From Nocardia aurantiaca (lineage in GTDB: Bacteria; Actinomycetota; Actinomycetes; Mycobacteriales; Mycobacteriaceae): a DNA stretch of 64,000 bases. Under the pieces are notes generated by a model, which worked only from the letters and a program-made list of their open reading frames with translations, had not been told where the DNA came from and did no database searches. A program made the position numbers and the translations under genes. Below are positions 16,093 to 25,058 of this stretch, piece after piece. The stretch covers positions 1 to 64,000 of the forward strand of contig NZ_WMBB01000002.1 in NCBI RefSeq assembly GCF_009708175.1. The letters are read 5' to 3'. The stretch's first letter is position 1. Each line of letters opens with the position of its first letter.

Positions 16093-17286
16093 GTGTACGA
16101 CTACTGCGTGATCGGCGGTGGCATCGTCGGGGTGGCCACCGCGCACCGCATTCTCGAACGCCATCCGGGCGCGAGCCTGCTGCTCGTGGAGAAGGCCGGC
16201 CGGTTGGGCCTGCACCAGACCGGGCACAACAGCGGGGTCATCCACTCGGGCATCTACTACGAGCCCGGCAGCCTGAAGGCACGGCTGTGCGTGCGGGGCG
16301 CGCGACTCACCAAGGAATTCGCGGCGGCGCACGGCATTCCGTTCAAGGAGTGCGGAAAACTGCTGGTGGCCACCGATGCCGCCGAGCACGCGCGCATGCT
16401 CGCGCTCTACGAGCGGTCGGTCGCCAATGGCGTCGAGGTCGAGTTGCTCGACGCCGCCGAGCTGGTGCGGCGGGAGCCGCGCGTCACCGGGGTCGGGGCG
16501 CTGTTCGTGGCGAGCACCGGCATCATCGACTACGGCAAGATCACCCGGACGCTGGCCGACGACGTGCGCGCGGCCGGGGGCGAGATCGTGCTCGGCGCGG
16601 AGATCGCGGCCATCACCGAAACCGACTCCGAGGTAACGATTTCCGGTCCGACCGGCAGCTGGCAGGCTTCCCGGCTGGTGGTGTGCGCGGGCCTGCAGGC
16701 CGACCGGATGGCGCGGCTCGCGGGCCTGGACATCGATCTGCGCATCGTGCCCTTCCGTGGCGAGTACTACCAGCTGCCGCCGGAGCGCAAGGACCTGGTG
16801 ACCACCCTCATCTATCCGATCCCCGATCCCGAATTGCCGTTCCTGGGCGTGCATCTGAGCCCGACCATCGACGGCGCGCTGACCGTCGGGCCGAATGCCG
16901 TGCTGGGACTGGCCCGCGAGGGCTACCGCAAGGGCAGCGTGAACCTCCGAGACGCCCGGGAGATCCTGGGCTACCGCGGTTTTCACCGGGTGGCCGCCGC
17001 CAATGTCCGCACCGGCCTGCGGGAAATGCGCAACTCCCTGTTCAAGCGCGGCTACCTGGCCGAATGCCGCCGCTACTGCCCCGAGCTGACAGTCGCCGAC
17101 CTGTTGCCGCGCGAGGCCGGCATCCGCGCGCAAGCCGTGCTGCGCGATGGCACCCTGGCCCACGATTTCCTGCTCGAGCGCACGCCGCGCTCGGTTCACG
17201 TGCTCAATGCCCCGTCCCCGGCGGCCACCTCCGCCCTGCCCATCGCCGAGTACATCACGAACCGATTGGACGACTTCGCTCAATAA
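16093..17286 (+). CDS. lhgO: L-2-hydroxyglutarate oxidase
   Basis: An FAD-dependent oxidase of 397 residues that converts L-2-hydroxyglutarate to 2-oxoglutarate, feeding electrons to the membrane quinone pool. The dinucleotide motif is GGGIVGVATAHRIL. The family signature around HQTGHNSGVIHSGIYYEPGS is complete, and the conserved C-terminal HVLNAPSPAATSALPIAEYI is present. The length matches LhgO. The start is a GTG at 16093, giving the usual N-terminus (MYDYCVIGGG). In other bacteria it belongs to lysine/glutarate catabolism or acts as metabolite repair; no such partners are adjacent here, so repair is more likely. Confidence 0.93.
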   Translation: MYDYCVIGGGIVGVATAHRILERHPGASLLLVEKAGRLGLHQTGHNSGVIHSGIYYEPGSLKARLCVRGARLTKEFAAAHGIPFKECGKLLVATDAAEHARMLALYERSVANGVEVELLDAAELVRREPRVTGVGALFVASTGIIDYGKITRTLADDVRAAGGEIVLGAEIAAITETDSEVTISGPTGSWQASRLVVCAGLQADRMARLAGLDIDLRIVPFRGEYYQLPPERKDLVTTLIYPIPDPELPFLGVHLSPTIDGALTVGPNAVLGLAREGYRKGSVNLRDAREILGYRGFHRVAAANVRTGLREMRNSLFKRGYLAECRRYCPELTVADLLPREAGIRAQAVLRDGTLAHDFLLERTPRSVHVLNAPSPAATSALPIAEYITNRLDDFAQ

Positions 17287-17336
17287 ATAGGATTGCTGTA
17301 GTACTTTTAAGGCAGCCGTGGGACAGGGAGCAGCCT

Positions 17337-17837
17337 ATGGGCCATTTCAAGTACGCGAGTGATGTCGGCGCACCGGTGGAAGTCGCGTTCACATACACGG
17401 ACAACCATCAGTTCGTGCCGGACTGGGCCTTCGGCGTGGTCGCCTTCGAACCGATCGGGGATTCCGATCATGGTGCCGGAGCCGTCTTCGCCGTGACCCT
17501 CCGGGTCGGCCTGTGGCATCCCACGATCGAGTGTGAGATCACCGACTACCGCCGCAACGCGGTCATCGAATACACACTTCGCCGACGCCGGAAGGGGAAG
17601 CCGGCGTCGGCGCGCTCCAACTTCTGTGTCATCACTCTGCGCTTCGATCCGCTCGGGTACGGCCGCGCGGTGCTGACCTCGGAGACCGAGTACTGGGTGC
17701 CGCGCGGACTCACCGGCAAGTTGCTGTCGAAGATGCTCGCCGCGGTGGTGCAGGCCACCGTCCACCGGACCGAGTCGCAATTGCGCAGGGAGATAGAGGA
17801 ATTCCACGGCACCGATCTTGTCGGCCGGATCGCGTAG
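17337..17837 (+). CDS. SRPBCC (START-like) family protein
   Basis: A small 166-residue protein beginning MGHFKYASDVGAPVEVAFTY, typical of polyketide-cyclase/START-like (SRPBCC) folds, which enclose a hydrophobic ligand pocket. The family hallmark is the N-terminal strand followed by VEVAFTYTDNHQFVPDW, with a long C-terminal helix (LLSKMLAAVVQATVHRTESQL). It could bind or cyclise a lipid or aromatic ligand; nothing in the context names it. It is 10 bp before the RNase HI gene, so probably co-transcribed. Confidence 0.8.
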   Translation: MGHFKYASDVGAPVEVAFTYTDNHQFVPDWAFGVVAFEPIGDSDHGAGAVFAVTLRVGLWHPTIECEITDYRRNAVIEYTLRRRRKGKPASARSNFCVITLRFDPLGYGRAVLTSETEYWVPRGLTGKLLSKMLAAVVQATVHRTESQLRREIEEFHGTDLVGRIA

Positions 17838-17847
17838 GGTAGGCCGC

Positions 17848-18498
17848 ATGATCATCGTGAGCACCGACGGATCATGCCTGCGCAACCCGGGCGGCGCGAT
17901 CGGCTGGGCCTGGGTCAATCACGCGGGCGGTGCGGCCAGCGGCGGCGCGGCCTCGGGCACCAATCAGATCGCGGAGTTGCGCGCGCTCCTCGAGGCGGTC
18001 CGGGCCCACCCGGGCGCTGAACCCCTACTCATCGAGAGCGATTCGCTCTATGCCATCAAGTGCGCCTCCGAGTGGATCAACGGCTGGCGCACCAACGGCT
18101 GGAAGACCTCCACCGGCGGGGCGGTCAAGAACGTCGAGCTGATCCAGCAGATCGACCGCGCCATCGCCGCCCGTCCCGGTCCGGTCCGGTTCCGCTGGGT
18201 GCGCGGACATGTCGGCAACTACTTCAACGAGCAGGCGGACGCGCTGGCCGGCCAGGCCGCGCGGAAGGTGGCGGCCTCCGGGGTCGCCACCGATTCCGAC
18301 GGTGCGGAATCGGAGCCCTTCGATCCGCCCACCGCGCCGATTCCGGTCGCGGAACCCAAGACAGAGCCGCTGCCGGTGACGGCGCCCACCGATCAGGCCG
18401 AGAAAGTCGGCGCCACCGCGCATTCCGCACCGCAGACCCCGCGCCACCGCGCCGCGGCCGCCAAAACGCCCGCCTCCGAGGCGCTCACGCTGTTCTGA
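17848..18498 (+). CDS. rnhA: Ribonuclease HI-family protein with Pro-rich tail
   Basis: A 216-residue enzyme that cuts the RNA strand of RNA-DNA hybrids. All four metal-binding acidic residues are visible: D7 (STDGS), E43 (AELRALLEA), D65 (ESDSLYAI) and D131 (NEQADALAG). H121 in VRGHVGNYFNEQAD is also conserved. The RNase H domain covers residues 1-145. The remaining 70 residues are a Pro/Thr/Glu-rich low-complexity tail, unusual for the family, that ends AAAKTPASEALTLF. The ATG at 17848 starts directly at the first strand. A bidirectional terminator lies beyond the stop. Confidence 0.9.
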   Translation: MIIVSTDGSCLRNPGGAIGWAWVNHAGGAASGGAASGTNQIAELRALLEAVRAHPGAEPLLIESDSLYAIKCASEWINGWRTNGWKTSTGGAVKNVELIQQIDRAIAARPGPVRFRWVRGHVGNYFNEQADALAGQAARKVAASGVATDSDGAESEPFDPPTAPIPVAEPKTEPLPVTAPTDQAEKVGATAHSAPQTPRHRAAAAKTPASEALTLF

Positions 18499-18555
18499 GT
18501 TCCTCGGGCGCTGTTCCGAGCGCCACAGGTCGCTCACCTGCGACGACAACCGCCA

Positions 18556-18590
18556 GGCCCGCCCCGGAAGTTCCGGAGGCGGGCCCTTTT
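18556..18590. terminator. Bidirectional terminator between rnhA and the mce operon
   Basis: GGCCCGCC (18556-18563) pairs with GGCGGGCC (18578-18585), with an inner GGAA/TTCC stem, followed by CTTTT. It separates two convergent transcription units. Confidence 0.75.
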
Positions 18591-18609
18591 CCGCGCTTGC
18601 ACTATTCGA

Positions 18610-19506
18610 TCAGCTGCCCGGCTTGGGCGCCGCGGTGGTGCTGGGCGCGGGCTGGCCCGAGGGGGCAGGCTGACCGGAGGGTGCGGGCTGGCCGGAGGGC
18701 TGCGCGCCCTGCTGGTCGCCGCCGCCGGTGGCGCCGGGGAACAGCGGGTTCTCATCGCCGGAGTAGACCGGCTGGAACTTCGACACCAGCCACTTGCCGT
18801 CGTGCTTCTCCAACTCGACGAAGGTAGGGATGGTGAGCACGATCGGCTTGGCGTGGAAGTCGTTGGTGGAGGTCTGGGTCAGGCTCACCAGGACCGACGC
18901 CTTGTCGGCGTCGCCGGACTCCCAGCCGCAGCGCAGCACGTTCAGCGAGGACTTGGCGTGGGCGCTGGAGAGGATGTCCTTCACATCGCCGGCCATGGGG
19001 TCGAACATCTGCTTGAACTCGCCGGTGACGAGCGCCTGTACGCGCGGGCCGAAGTCGTTCCAGGACGATTGGTCGTAGACGGAGACCGCGCGCGCGAAAT
19101 CGCAGGCGGCCTTGGACGCCGAATCGCGATCCGCGAGTTCGTTGCTCTTGGTGTGGGATTGCCACCAGAACGCGGCCAGGCCCGCGAGCGCGGCGACCAG
19201 CAGCACGCCGATCGCGATGAGCGCGACCATCGGCACCGCGACCTTCGGGCCCAGGGCGGACGTGGACGCCGAGTCGGCCTTCGCGGCCGGCTTCGCCGAA
19301 TCCGGCTCGGACTCGGCGGCCTTCGCTTCTTTCCCGGCTCCCGGCGCGGGCTCTGCTCGGGCCTCGGGCGCCGACTCGGCCGCCGGCTGCTCGGCTGCCT
19401 TCTTCAACTCCGGCTTCTCGGCGGGCTGATCGGCGCTGCCCTGGGCATCGGCCTCGGCGATGGAATCGTCTTCGGTTTTCTTGTCCTGGGCAGCGTCGTC
19501 CGACAT
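18610..19506 (-). CDS. Mce-associated membrane protein (Mam)
   Basis: A 298-residue single-pass membrane protein at the end of the mce operon. The first 85 residues are an acidic, Ala/Glu/Pro-rich cytoplasmic stretch. A membrane helix follows (VAVPMVALIAIGVLLVAALAG) and then an extracytoplasmic domain with the Mam-typical pattern (SKAACDFARAVSVYDQSSWNDF and HAKPIVLTIPTFVELEKHDGKWLV). The C-terminus has three PSGQPA-type repeats. Mam proteins stabilise Mce complexes in mycobacteria. Only one Mam gene is present here, where mycobacterial operons usually carry two or more. Confidence 0.87.
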   Translation of the reverse strand: MSDDAAQDKKTEDDSIAEADAQGSADQPAEKPELKKAAEQPAAESAPEARAEPAPGAGKEAKAAESEPDSAKPAAKADSASTSALGPKVAVPMVALIAIGVLLVAALAGLAAFWWQSHTKSNELADRDSASKAACDFARAVSVYDQSSWNDFGPRVQALVTGEFKQMFDPMAGDVKDILSSAHAKSSLNVLRCGWESGDADKASVLVSLTQTSTNDFHAKPIVLTIPTFVELEKHDGKWLVSKFQPVYSGDENPLFPGATGGGDQQGAQPSGQPAPSGQPAPSGQPAPSTTAAPKPGS

Positions 19507-19599
19507 CTATCGATCACTTTCCCGGTGCGCTGCGGACGCACCGTCTAGGTTTCGTATCAGCGAGTATGCCCGCCGAAAATGAGAACGGCAGGCGGGCAC

Positions 19600-20772
19600 T
19601 CACTTGATCGGCGGCAGGGTCCGCTCGTTCGGATCCGAACCCGGGGGCGGGAGTGCCCCATTGTTGGGCACATTCGGTCTCGGTGCGTTGCCCGAACCGC
19701 GGATCTGCTGATCCTGGGGCGGGTTCTGGCAGTAGCTCGCCCACCTCGGGAAGGTGCTCTCGGTGGCCACATCCGGACGCACCTTCTTGGTGACGTAATC
19801 ACAGAAGGACCGCGGCCAGATGTCGACGATGGTATAGAACTCGCCGTCGTGCGCGGGCACGCCCATGGCGGAGGTGCCGACCACCAGCGACGGGAACAGT
19901 GCCCGCAGCGCCGGGGTGCGCAGCTGCGCGGCCTTGGTGATGGCCGCGAAGTTGGTGACCAGGCTGGTCATCGGATCGGCGGTCTTGTCCAGCACCGCGC
20001 CGAGGGCCTGCATCTGGCCGGGCGCCTGATCCAGGATCTTCTGGAGTTCGGCGTTCGCGTCGTTGAACTGACTGAACAACACACTCGAATTACGGGTCAG
20101 CGTACCCAGATCCGGCTGCGCCAGCGAAGTGGTGCCATTGATGACCTGAAGGTTCTTGATCAGATTGGTGGTCTGGGGGAGCAGATTGTCCAGGCCCGTG
20201 GTGGCCAGACTGACGGCGTCGACCAGCGAGCGCAGCTGGTCCGGGCCGCCGGAGAGCGCGGTGTCCAGTTCGGTGAGGATGACGCTGAACTTGTCCGGAT
20301 CCAACTGGGCGATGAGCGCGCTGGCATTGTCGAGCACCGACCAGACCGGGGTGGGGGTCTTGACCTTGTTCGCGTCGAACTGCACCACGGACCCGTTGTG
20401 CAGGAACGGAGCCTGATCGGTGTTCGGCCGGAAGTCGATGTACTGCTCGCCGGCGGCCGACAGCGCGCCCACCGACACCAGGGTGTCGGCCGGGATGGAG
20501 TACTTCTTGTCGATCTCGGCGGTGGCCGCGATCGCCGCGCCATTGTCGACGAGCTTGATCTCGAGCACCTTGCCGACACGGTATCCCCGCAGGGTCACGT
20601 CGTTGCCGGCCTGCAGGCCGCCGGACCGGTCCAGATTGACCGTCACCTCGTAGGTTTCGCGCAGCGGGTTCACCCGCATCACGCTGATCAGCAGGTAGGA
20701 CGCGCCTACCAGCAGGATCAGCACCAGCGCGCCATTGGATATCAGGTTCTTGTGTCGCGAAACCCAGCTCAT
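19600..20772 (-). CDS. mceF: Mce-family protein F, lipid importer subunit
   Basis: The sixth Mce subunit, 390 residues. An N-terminal membrane anchor (LISNGALVLILLVGASYLLISV) leads into the MCE/MlaD domain (TYEVTVNLDRSGGLQAGNDVTLRGYRVGKV). A helical shaft with regularly spaced Leu/Asn follows, then a Pro-rich tail. It would form part of the periplasmic hexameric tube that carries lipid from the mycomembrane side to the YrbE permeases. The start overlaps the stop of mceE by 4 bp. The name follows operon position. Confidence 0.9.
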   Translation of the reverse strand: MSWVSRHKNLISNGALVLILLVGASYLLISVMRVNPLRETYEVTVNLDRSGGLQAGNDVTLRGYRVGKVLEIKLVDNGAAIAATAEIDKKYSIPADTLVSVGALSAAGEQYIDFRPNTDQAPFLHNGSVVQFDANKVKTPTPVWSVLDNASALIAQLDPDKFSVILTELDTALSGGPDQLRSLVDAVSLATTGLDNLLPQTTNLIKNLQVINGTTSLAQPDLGTLTRNSSVLFSQFNDANAELQKILDQAPGQMQALGAVLDKTADPMTSLVTNFAAITKAAQLRTPALRALFPSLVVGTSAMGVPAHDGEFYTIVDIWPRSFCDYVTKKVRPDVATESTFPRWASYCQNPPQDQQIRGSGNAPRPNVPNNGALPPPGSDPNERTLPPIK

Positions 20773-21884
20773 CGGTGTCCCCCGTTGATCCGGCCGTAGA
20801 TGATCTGCAGCACCTGGATCAGGCTGCCCCCGAAGTCGTTGAGGTCCTCGAGATCCGGGAACTTGCTGTTGGCCGGGTCGCTGAGCAGGCCGATATCGAG
20901 CATGGTGGCGGTGGCGGCCACCGCCAGCGTGTCGCCCTTGAACGAGGCGTCCGCCTTGGGCCGGATGTCGTGCAGGGCGTCCAGCGCCGGGCCGAGGCTC
21001 TCGGTGCGGGCCAGCGCGCTCATCAGCTGGGTCAGATTGTCGAGCAGGCTGCTCAGTGAATCGGACGTGGTGTTGGCGTAATCGCCCAGCGCCGCACTGG
21101 TTGTCGAGATCTTGGTGAGCAGATCGCCGAGGGCCTGGTTGTTCTCGGCGATGGCGCCGATCATGCCGGGCAGGCTGTCGGCCACCTGGCCGAGCTGCTG
21201 GTGGTTGGCCTCGATGGTGTTGGTCAGTGCACTGAACCCGGCCAGCACATTGTCGATGCGCGAGCTGTTCGTATTGAGGCTGGTCATCACGCTGGTCAGC
21301 TGGGTGATCACATGGCCCAGCTGCTCGCCGCGGCCGCCGACGATGGAGTCCAGCTCGGAGGTCAGCTTGGACAGGCTGGCGATGCCACCGCCGTTGAACA
21401 GCAACGAGACCGAGATCAGTAGTTCTTCGACGGTCGCGCCGGCCGAGGTGTTGGTGAGCTGGTCGCCGTTCTTCAGCAGTTGTGTGCCGGGCTCGGCCTT
21501 GGGCTTGGACAACGCCACGAAGACGTCGCCGAGCGGGGTGGCCTGACGCAGTTCCGCGCTGCTGCCGACCGGCAGCTCGATGTCGGAGCGGATGGCCAGG
21601 TCCACATTGGCCTTGAAGTCCTTGGTCGTGATCTTGGTGACCACGCCGACGTCGGAGCCACCGATCTTGACCTTGGCCTGGTCAGGCAGGTTCAGCGCGT
21701 TGTCGAAGCTCGCGTGAATGGTGTACGTCTTCTCGCCGCCCGCACCTGGTTTGGGCAGCGGCAGGCTCTCCACCGTGATGCCGCAGCCGGAGGCGACCAG
21801 AGCGGTCGTGCAGACCGCGACGGCGACGATCGCCTGTCGCGCGCGGCGGGCGGAGCGCAGCTCCCGTAGCAGTCGATTACTCAT
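20769..21884 (-). CDS. mceE: Mce-family lipoprotein E (LprK/LprN type)
   Basis: A 371-residue Mce subunit with a lipoprotein signal; the lipobox is LVASGC after a hydrophobic stretch (IVAVAVCTTALVASGC). The MCE domain begins at KTYTIHASFDNALNLPDQAKVKIGG, followed by the helical shaft. In every mycobacterial mce operon the fifth subunit is the lipoprotein, and this gene fits that place. It overlaps mceD and mceF by 4 bp on either side. Confidence 0.9.
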   Translation of the reverse strand: MSNRLLRELRSARRARQAIVAVAVCTTALVASGCGITVESLPLPKPGAGGEKTYTIHASFDNALNLPDQAKVKIGGSDVGVVTKITTKDFKANVDLAIRSDIELPVGSSAELRQATPLGDVFVALSKPKAEPGTQLLKNGDQLTNTSAGATVEELLISVSLLFNGGGIASLSKLTSELDSIVGGRGEQLGHVITQLTSVMTSLNTNSSRIDNVLAGFSALTNTIEANHQQLGQVADSLPGMIGAIAENNQALGDLLTKISTTSAALGDYANTTSDSLSSLLDNLTQLMSALARTESLGPALDALHDIRPKADASFKGDTLAVAATATMLDIGLLSDPANSKFPDLEDLNDFGGSLIQVLQIIYGRINGGHR

Positions 21885-23023
21885 TTGGTCATCCCCAGCA
21901 TCGCCGCCATCAGACCGAAGTCCGGTCCGAAGTCCTCCATCTTGCCGGTGCGGCAGCCATCCGATTTCATCTGGACGCGTTCGCAGAACAGGCTGACGAT
22001 CTCGCCGGAGAGCGCGGTGCCGATCAAGCCGTGCAGGCGAATGAAGTTGCCCTGCCTGTTGACCGAGCGGTCCAGGTTCTGCATGAGCAGCGGCGCCACG
22101 TCGACCACCTCGGTCATCCCGGCGGCATTGTCGCGTAGCTGCTTGGTCACATTGGTGAGGCCGGTGAGGGTCCCGTTGAGTTGATCGGAGTACTGCGAGA
22201 ACGCGCCACTGGTGTTGGCCAGGAAGGCGTTCAGCTGATCCAGGGTGGCCTGCAGGCCGGGGGCCTGGTCGGCCAGCAGCGTGCTCATCTGGGTGATCTT
22301 GTTGCTGAACCCTCGCACCGAGTCGTCATTGTCGGCGAGCATGGTGGTCAGCTCGTTGAGCTTGATGATGATGGTGGAGATGGCGTCCTTGTTGTCGACG
22401 CCGGTCTTCAGTGCGCCGGAGAGCGCGTTCAGCACATCGCGCATCTTCTCGCCGTTGCCGTTCATCATCGGGTACAGCACCCGACCCGACAACGGGCCGA
22501 CGCCGTCCTGCCCCTCCTGGGGCTTGAGCGCGGCGGCGAAGCTGTCGATGGTCTTGATCATGGTGTCCAGTTCGACCGGGGTCTTGGTCTGCTGGGTGGT
22601 CAGGTGCGCGCCGTCGGCCAGGGTGTCACCGCCGGTGTAGCGCGGGGTGAGCTCGATGTGCCGGTCGGTCACGATGGACGGCGAAACCAGCGCGGCCTGA
22701 ACGTTTTTCGGGATCTTGACGCCTTTGTCCACGGTCATGTGGACCTCGACGTACTGACCCTTCGGAATGATCTTGTCGACCCGCCCCACCTCGAGCCCGA
22801 GCACGGTGATCGGGTTGCCCTCGAACATGCCCGCGATGTTCAGGAAGTCCGCGGTGAAATGCTGGGTCTGCCCGGCCGCGTCCTTCACCCCGAGCGGGAC
22901 GATGGAACAGGAGCCGACGGCCCACGCCGCGGCGCCGATCATGGCCGCCTTGGCGATTCGGCCGAGCGGCGACCTCCGTTGTTGCGCGGCAGTCGATGTC
23001 CACGCTGTCGAACTCGATGTCAT
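21881..23023 (-). CDS. mceD: Mce-family protein D
   Basis: A 380-residue Mce subunit. The ATG at 23023 overlaps the mceC stop (ATGA) and is preferred over an upstream start at 23056. The N-terminal hydrophobic segment ends AWAVGSCSIV, a lipobox-like cysteine context. The MCE domain (TQHFTADFLNIAGMFEGNPITVLGLEVGRVD) and helical shaft follow. It forms one wall of the lipid channel. Confidence 0.88.
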   Translation of the reverse strand: MTSSSTAWTSTAAQQRRSPLGRIAKAAMIGAAAWAVGSCSIVPLGVKDAAGQTQHFTADFLNIAGMFEGNPITVLGLEVGRVDKIIPKGQYVEVHMTVDKGVKIPKNVQAALVSPSIVTDRHIELTPRYTGGDTLADGAHLTTQQTKTPVELDTMIKTIDSFAAALKPQEGQDGVGPLSGRVLYPMMNGNGEKMRDVLNALSGALKTGVDNKDAISTIIIKLNELTTMLADNDDSVRGFSNKITQMSTLLADQAPGLQATLDQLNAFLANTSGAFSQYSDQLNGTLTGLTNVTKQLRDNAAGMTEVVDVAPLLMQNLDRSVNRQGNFIRLHGLIGTALSGEIVSLFCERVQMKSDGCRTGKMEDFGPDFGLMAAMLGMTK

Positions 23024-24018
23024 TGGTGGCACCCCTCGTTCACCTGCGCGAAGCACAACCAGTTGTCCGGGAACAGCCAGGGAAGCGCGACCTCACCGTA
23101 GTTGCCGTTGCCGAAGGCATTGTTGAACTGCCGCACGGCCGGCGGCATGATCGAGAGCAGGCGATCCAGATTGTCCTTGTTCTTCTGCAGGCCCTCGGCC
23201 ATCGTGTTGAGTTGCACCAGGGTCGGCCCGAACTTGTTGTCGTTCTGCGCGCCGATCTGCTCTAACTGCTTGCTGAGCGTGGAGATGTTGTCCAGCAAGC
23301 TCTTCAGCAGGTTCTGCCGCTCCATCACCCGGTTGGCGATGGCCTCACCCTGGGTGATCACCAGCAGCAGACTGTTGCGGTTGTCGCCGAGGATCTTGGT
23401 GACCTTGTCCAGATCCTTGAGCAGCTGGTCGACCTGATCCTTGCGGCTGTTCATGGTCTTGGCCAGCGCACCGATCGCATCGAGCGCCTGCACCGTCAAC
23501 TGCGGGGTGTCACCCATCTGCTGATTGACCAGATTCAACGCGTCCGCCAGCTTCTTGGTGTCGAGTTCCTCGAACTTGGGCGTACCCTCCTGCACCACAT
23601 CGGCCAGGTTGTAGGGAACCACGGTGTTGGACTTGGGAATCCGGTTCCCCTTCAACCCGGAGCCATCGCCCGGCGTCAGGTCGATATAGCGCGCGCCCAG
23701 CAGGGTCGCCATCTTGATGGCGGCCTTGGCGTCCGGGCCGAGCTTCACATCGTCCTTGACATTGAGGGTGAGCAGCACGTGGTCACCCTCGAGCTCGGCG
23801 CCGGAGACCGTGCCGACCGAGACGCCGGAGACGTCCACCTTGTCGCCGACCTTGATGCCGGCGGTCTGGACGAACTCGGCCTTCACACTCTTCGTGCCGA
23901 TGCCTACCGACTTGTAGAGGGAGGAGCCCATCAGCAGCGCGACGATGATCGCCACGCCGAGCACGCCGAGCCAGAAGTTGCGGTTGGAATCGAAGCGGGT
24001 CTTGAGTTTCGCGATCAT
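23020..24018 (-). CDS. mceC: Mce-family protein C
   Basis: A 332-residue Mce subunit. The start chosen (24018) overlaps the mceB stop by 4 bp; a longer frame upstream lacks sense. The anchor helix (FWLGVLGVAIIVALLMGSSLY) is followed by the MCE domain (KSVKAEFVQTAGIKVGDKVDVSGVSVGTV) and a long helical region with a short C-terminus. The absence of an extended Pro-rich tail distinguishes it from subunits A and F. Confidence 0.88.
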   Translation of the reverse strand: MIAKLKTRFDSNRNFWLGVLGVAIIVALLMGSSLYKSVGIGTKSVKAEFVQTAGIKVGDKVDVSGVSVGTVSGAELEGDHVLLTLNVKDDVKLGPDAKAAIKMATLLGARYIDLTPGDGSGLKGNRIPKSNTVVPYNLADVVQEGTPKFEELDTKKLADALNLVNQQMGDTPQLTVQALDAIGALAKTMNSRKDQVDQLLKDLDKVTKILGDNRNSLLLVITQGEAIANRVMERQNLLKSLLDNISTLSKQLEQIGAQNDNKFGPTLVQLNTMAEGLQKNKDNLDRLLSIMPPAVRQFNNAFGNGNYGEVALPWLFPDNWLCFAQVNEGCHQ

Positions 24019-25058
24019 GGCCGGCACACCGCCGAGTGGGAGTTGCCGCCGATCTGCGAGAACAGACCGCGCGGGAAGAGGATGCCGTACAGCGAGAGGT
24101 CCAGGCTGCACAGATAGGCATTGGCGTAGGCGCCGTTCTGAGTGAACTTGCCGACGTCGGCGAGGACGCCGGGCAGATCCACCGCCGCCTGGTCGAGCTT
24201 GGCGCCATTGGCCAGCAGCAGCGCGAGGGCGTCGTTGCTGGCGTTCTGGGCCATCACCAGCTTGGGCTGGATGGAACCGAACATGCCCACCAGTGCCGTT
24301 GTGGCATCGGCGATCTGGAGCGTGGAGGCCTGCAGCGACTGGCCCTGCGCGTAGAGGCCGCCGATCAGCGCGCGGGTCTGGGTGACCAGCGTCTCCAGCT
24401 CGTCGCCACGCTTGGCCAGGCCGGACATCACCCCGGACAGGTTGGTGATCACGTCGGAGAGGATCCCGTCGCGGCGTTCGAAGTCCGAGGCCACCGCGGC
24501 GGCCTGGGTGATGAACGCGCTCAACGACACATTGTCGCCCTGCAACGCCTGGATGAAGGTGTTGGACAGGTTGTTGACCTGCTCGGGCTGCAGCACCTGG
24601 AACAGCGGCTGGAATCCGTTGAGCAGCGCCGAGACATCGAACGACGGCTCGGTCCGCTCGAGCGGGATCCCGGCGTTGTTCTTCAGCGGCACGTGATCAC
24701 CGGTGTGCGGCTTGTCCTTCGCGGGCGGGGCCAGCGCGACGTAACGCTGCCCGATCAGGTTCTGGTAGCGCACCAGCGCCTTGGTGTCGCCGTAGAGCGT
24801 CTGGTCCCGCTGCACGATGAAGGTCACGACGGCCTGGTTCTTCTTGTCGAGATCGATCTTCTCGACCTTGCCGACGCGTACGCCGGCCATCCGGACATCG
24901 TCGCCCGCACGCAGGCCGAGGACGTCGCTGAAGGTCGCCGTGTAGGTGTTGGTGTCACCTTTCACCGTGCGCGCGAGCGTATTCCAGATGACCGCGGTCA
25001 CCAGGATCGACACGATCGCGAAGATGCCGAAACCGATCAGCGGTTTGCGAATGCTCAT
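24015..25058 (-). CDS. mceB: Mce-family protein B
   Basis: A 347-residue Mce subunit. The anchor is LIGFGIFAIVSILVTAVIWN. The MCE domain contains TYTATFSDVLGLRAGDDVRMAG and RYQNLIGQRYVAL, the latter very characteristic of the B subunit. A helical shaft completes it. The ATG at 25058 overlaps the mceA stop. Confidence 0.9.
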   Translation of the reverse strand: MSIRKPLIGFGIFAIVSILVTAVIWNTLARTVKGDTNTYTATFSDVLGLRAGDDVRMAGVRVGKVEKIDLDKKNQAVVTFIVQRDQTLYGDTKALVRYQNLIGQRYVALAPPAKDKPHTGDHVPLKNNAGIPLERTEPSFDVSALLNGFQPLFQVLQPEQVNNLSNTFIQALQGDNVSLSAFITQAAAVASDFERRDGILSDVITNLSGVMSGLAKRGDELETLVTQTRALIGGLYAQGQSLQASTLQIADATTALVGMFGSIQPKLVMAQNASNDALALLLANGAKLDQAAVDLPGVLADVGKFTQNGAYANAYLCSLDLSLYGILFPRGLFSQIGGNSHSAVCRP

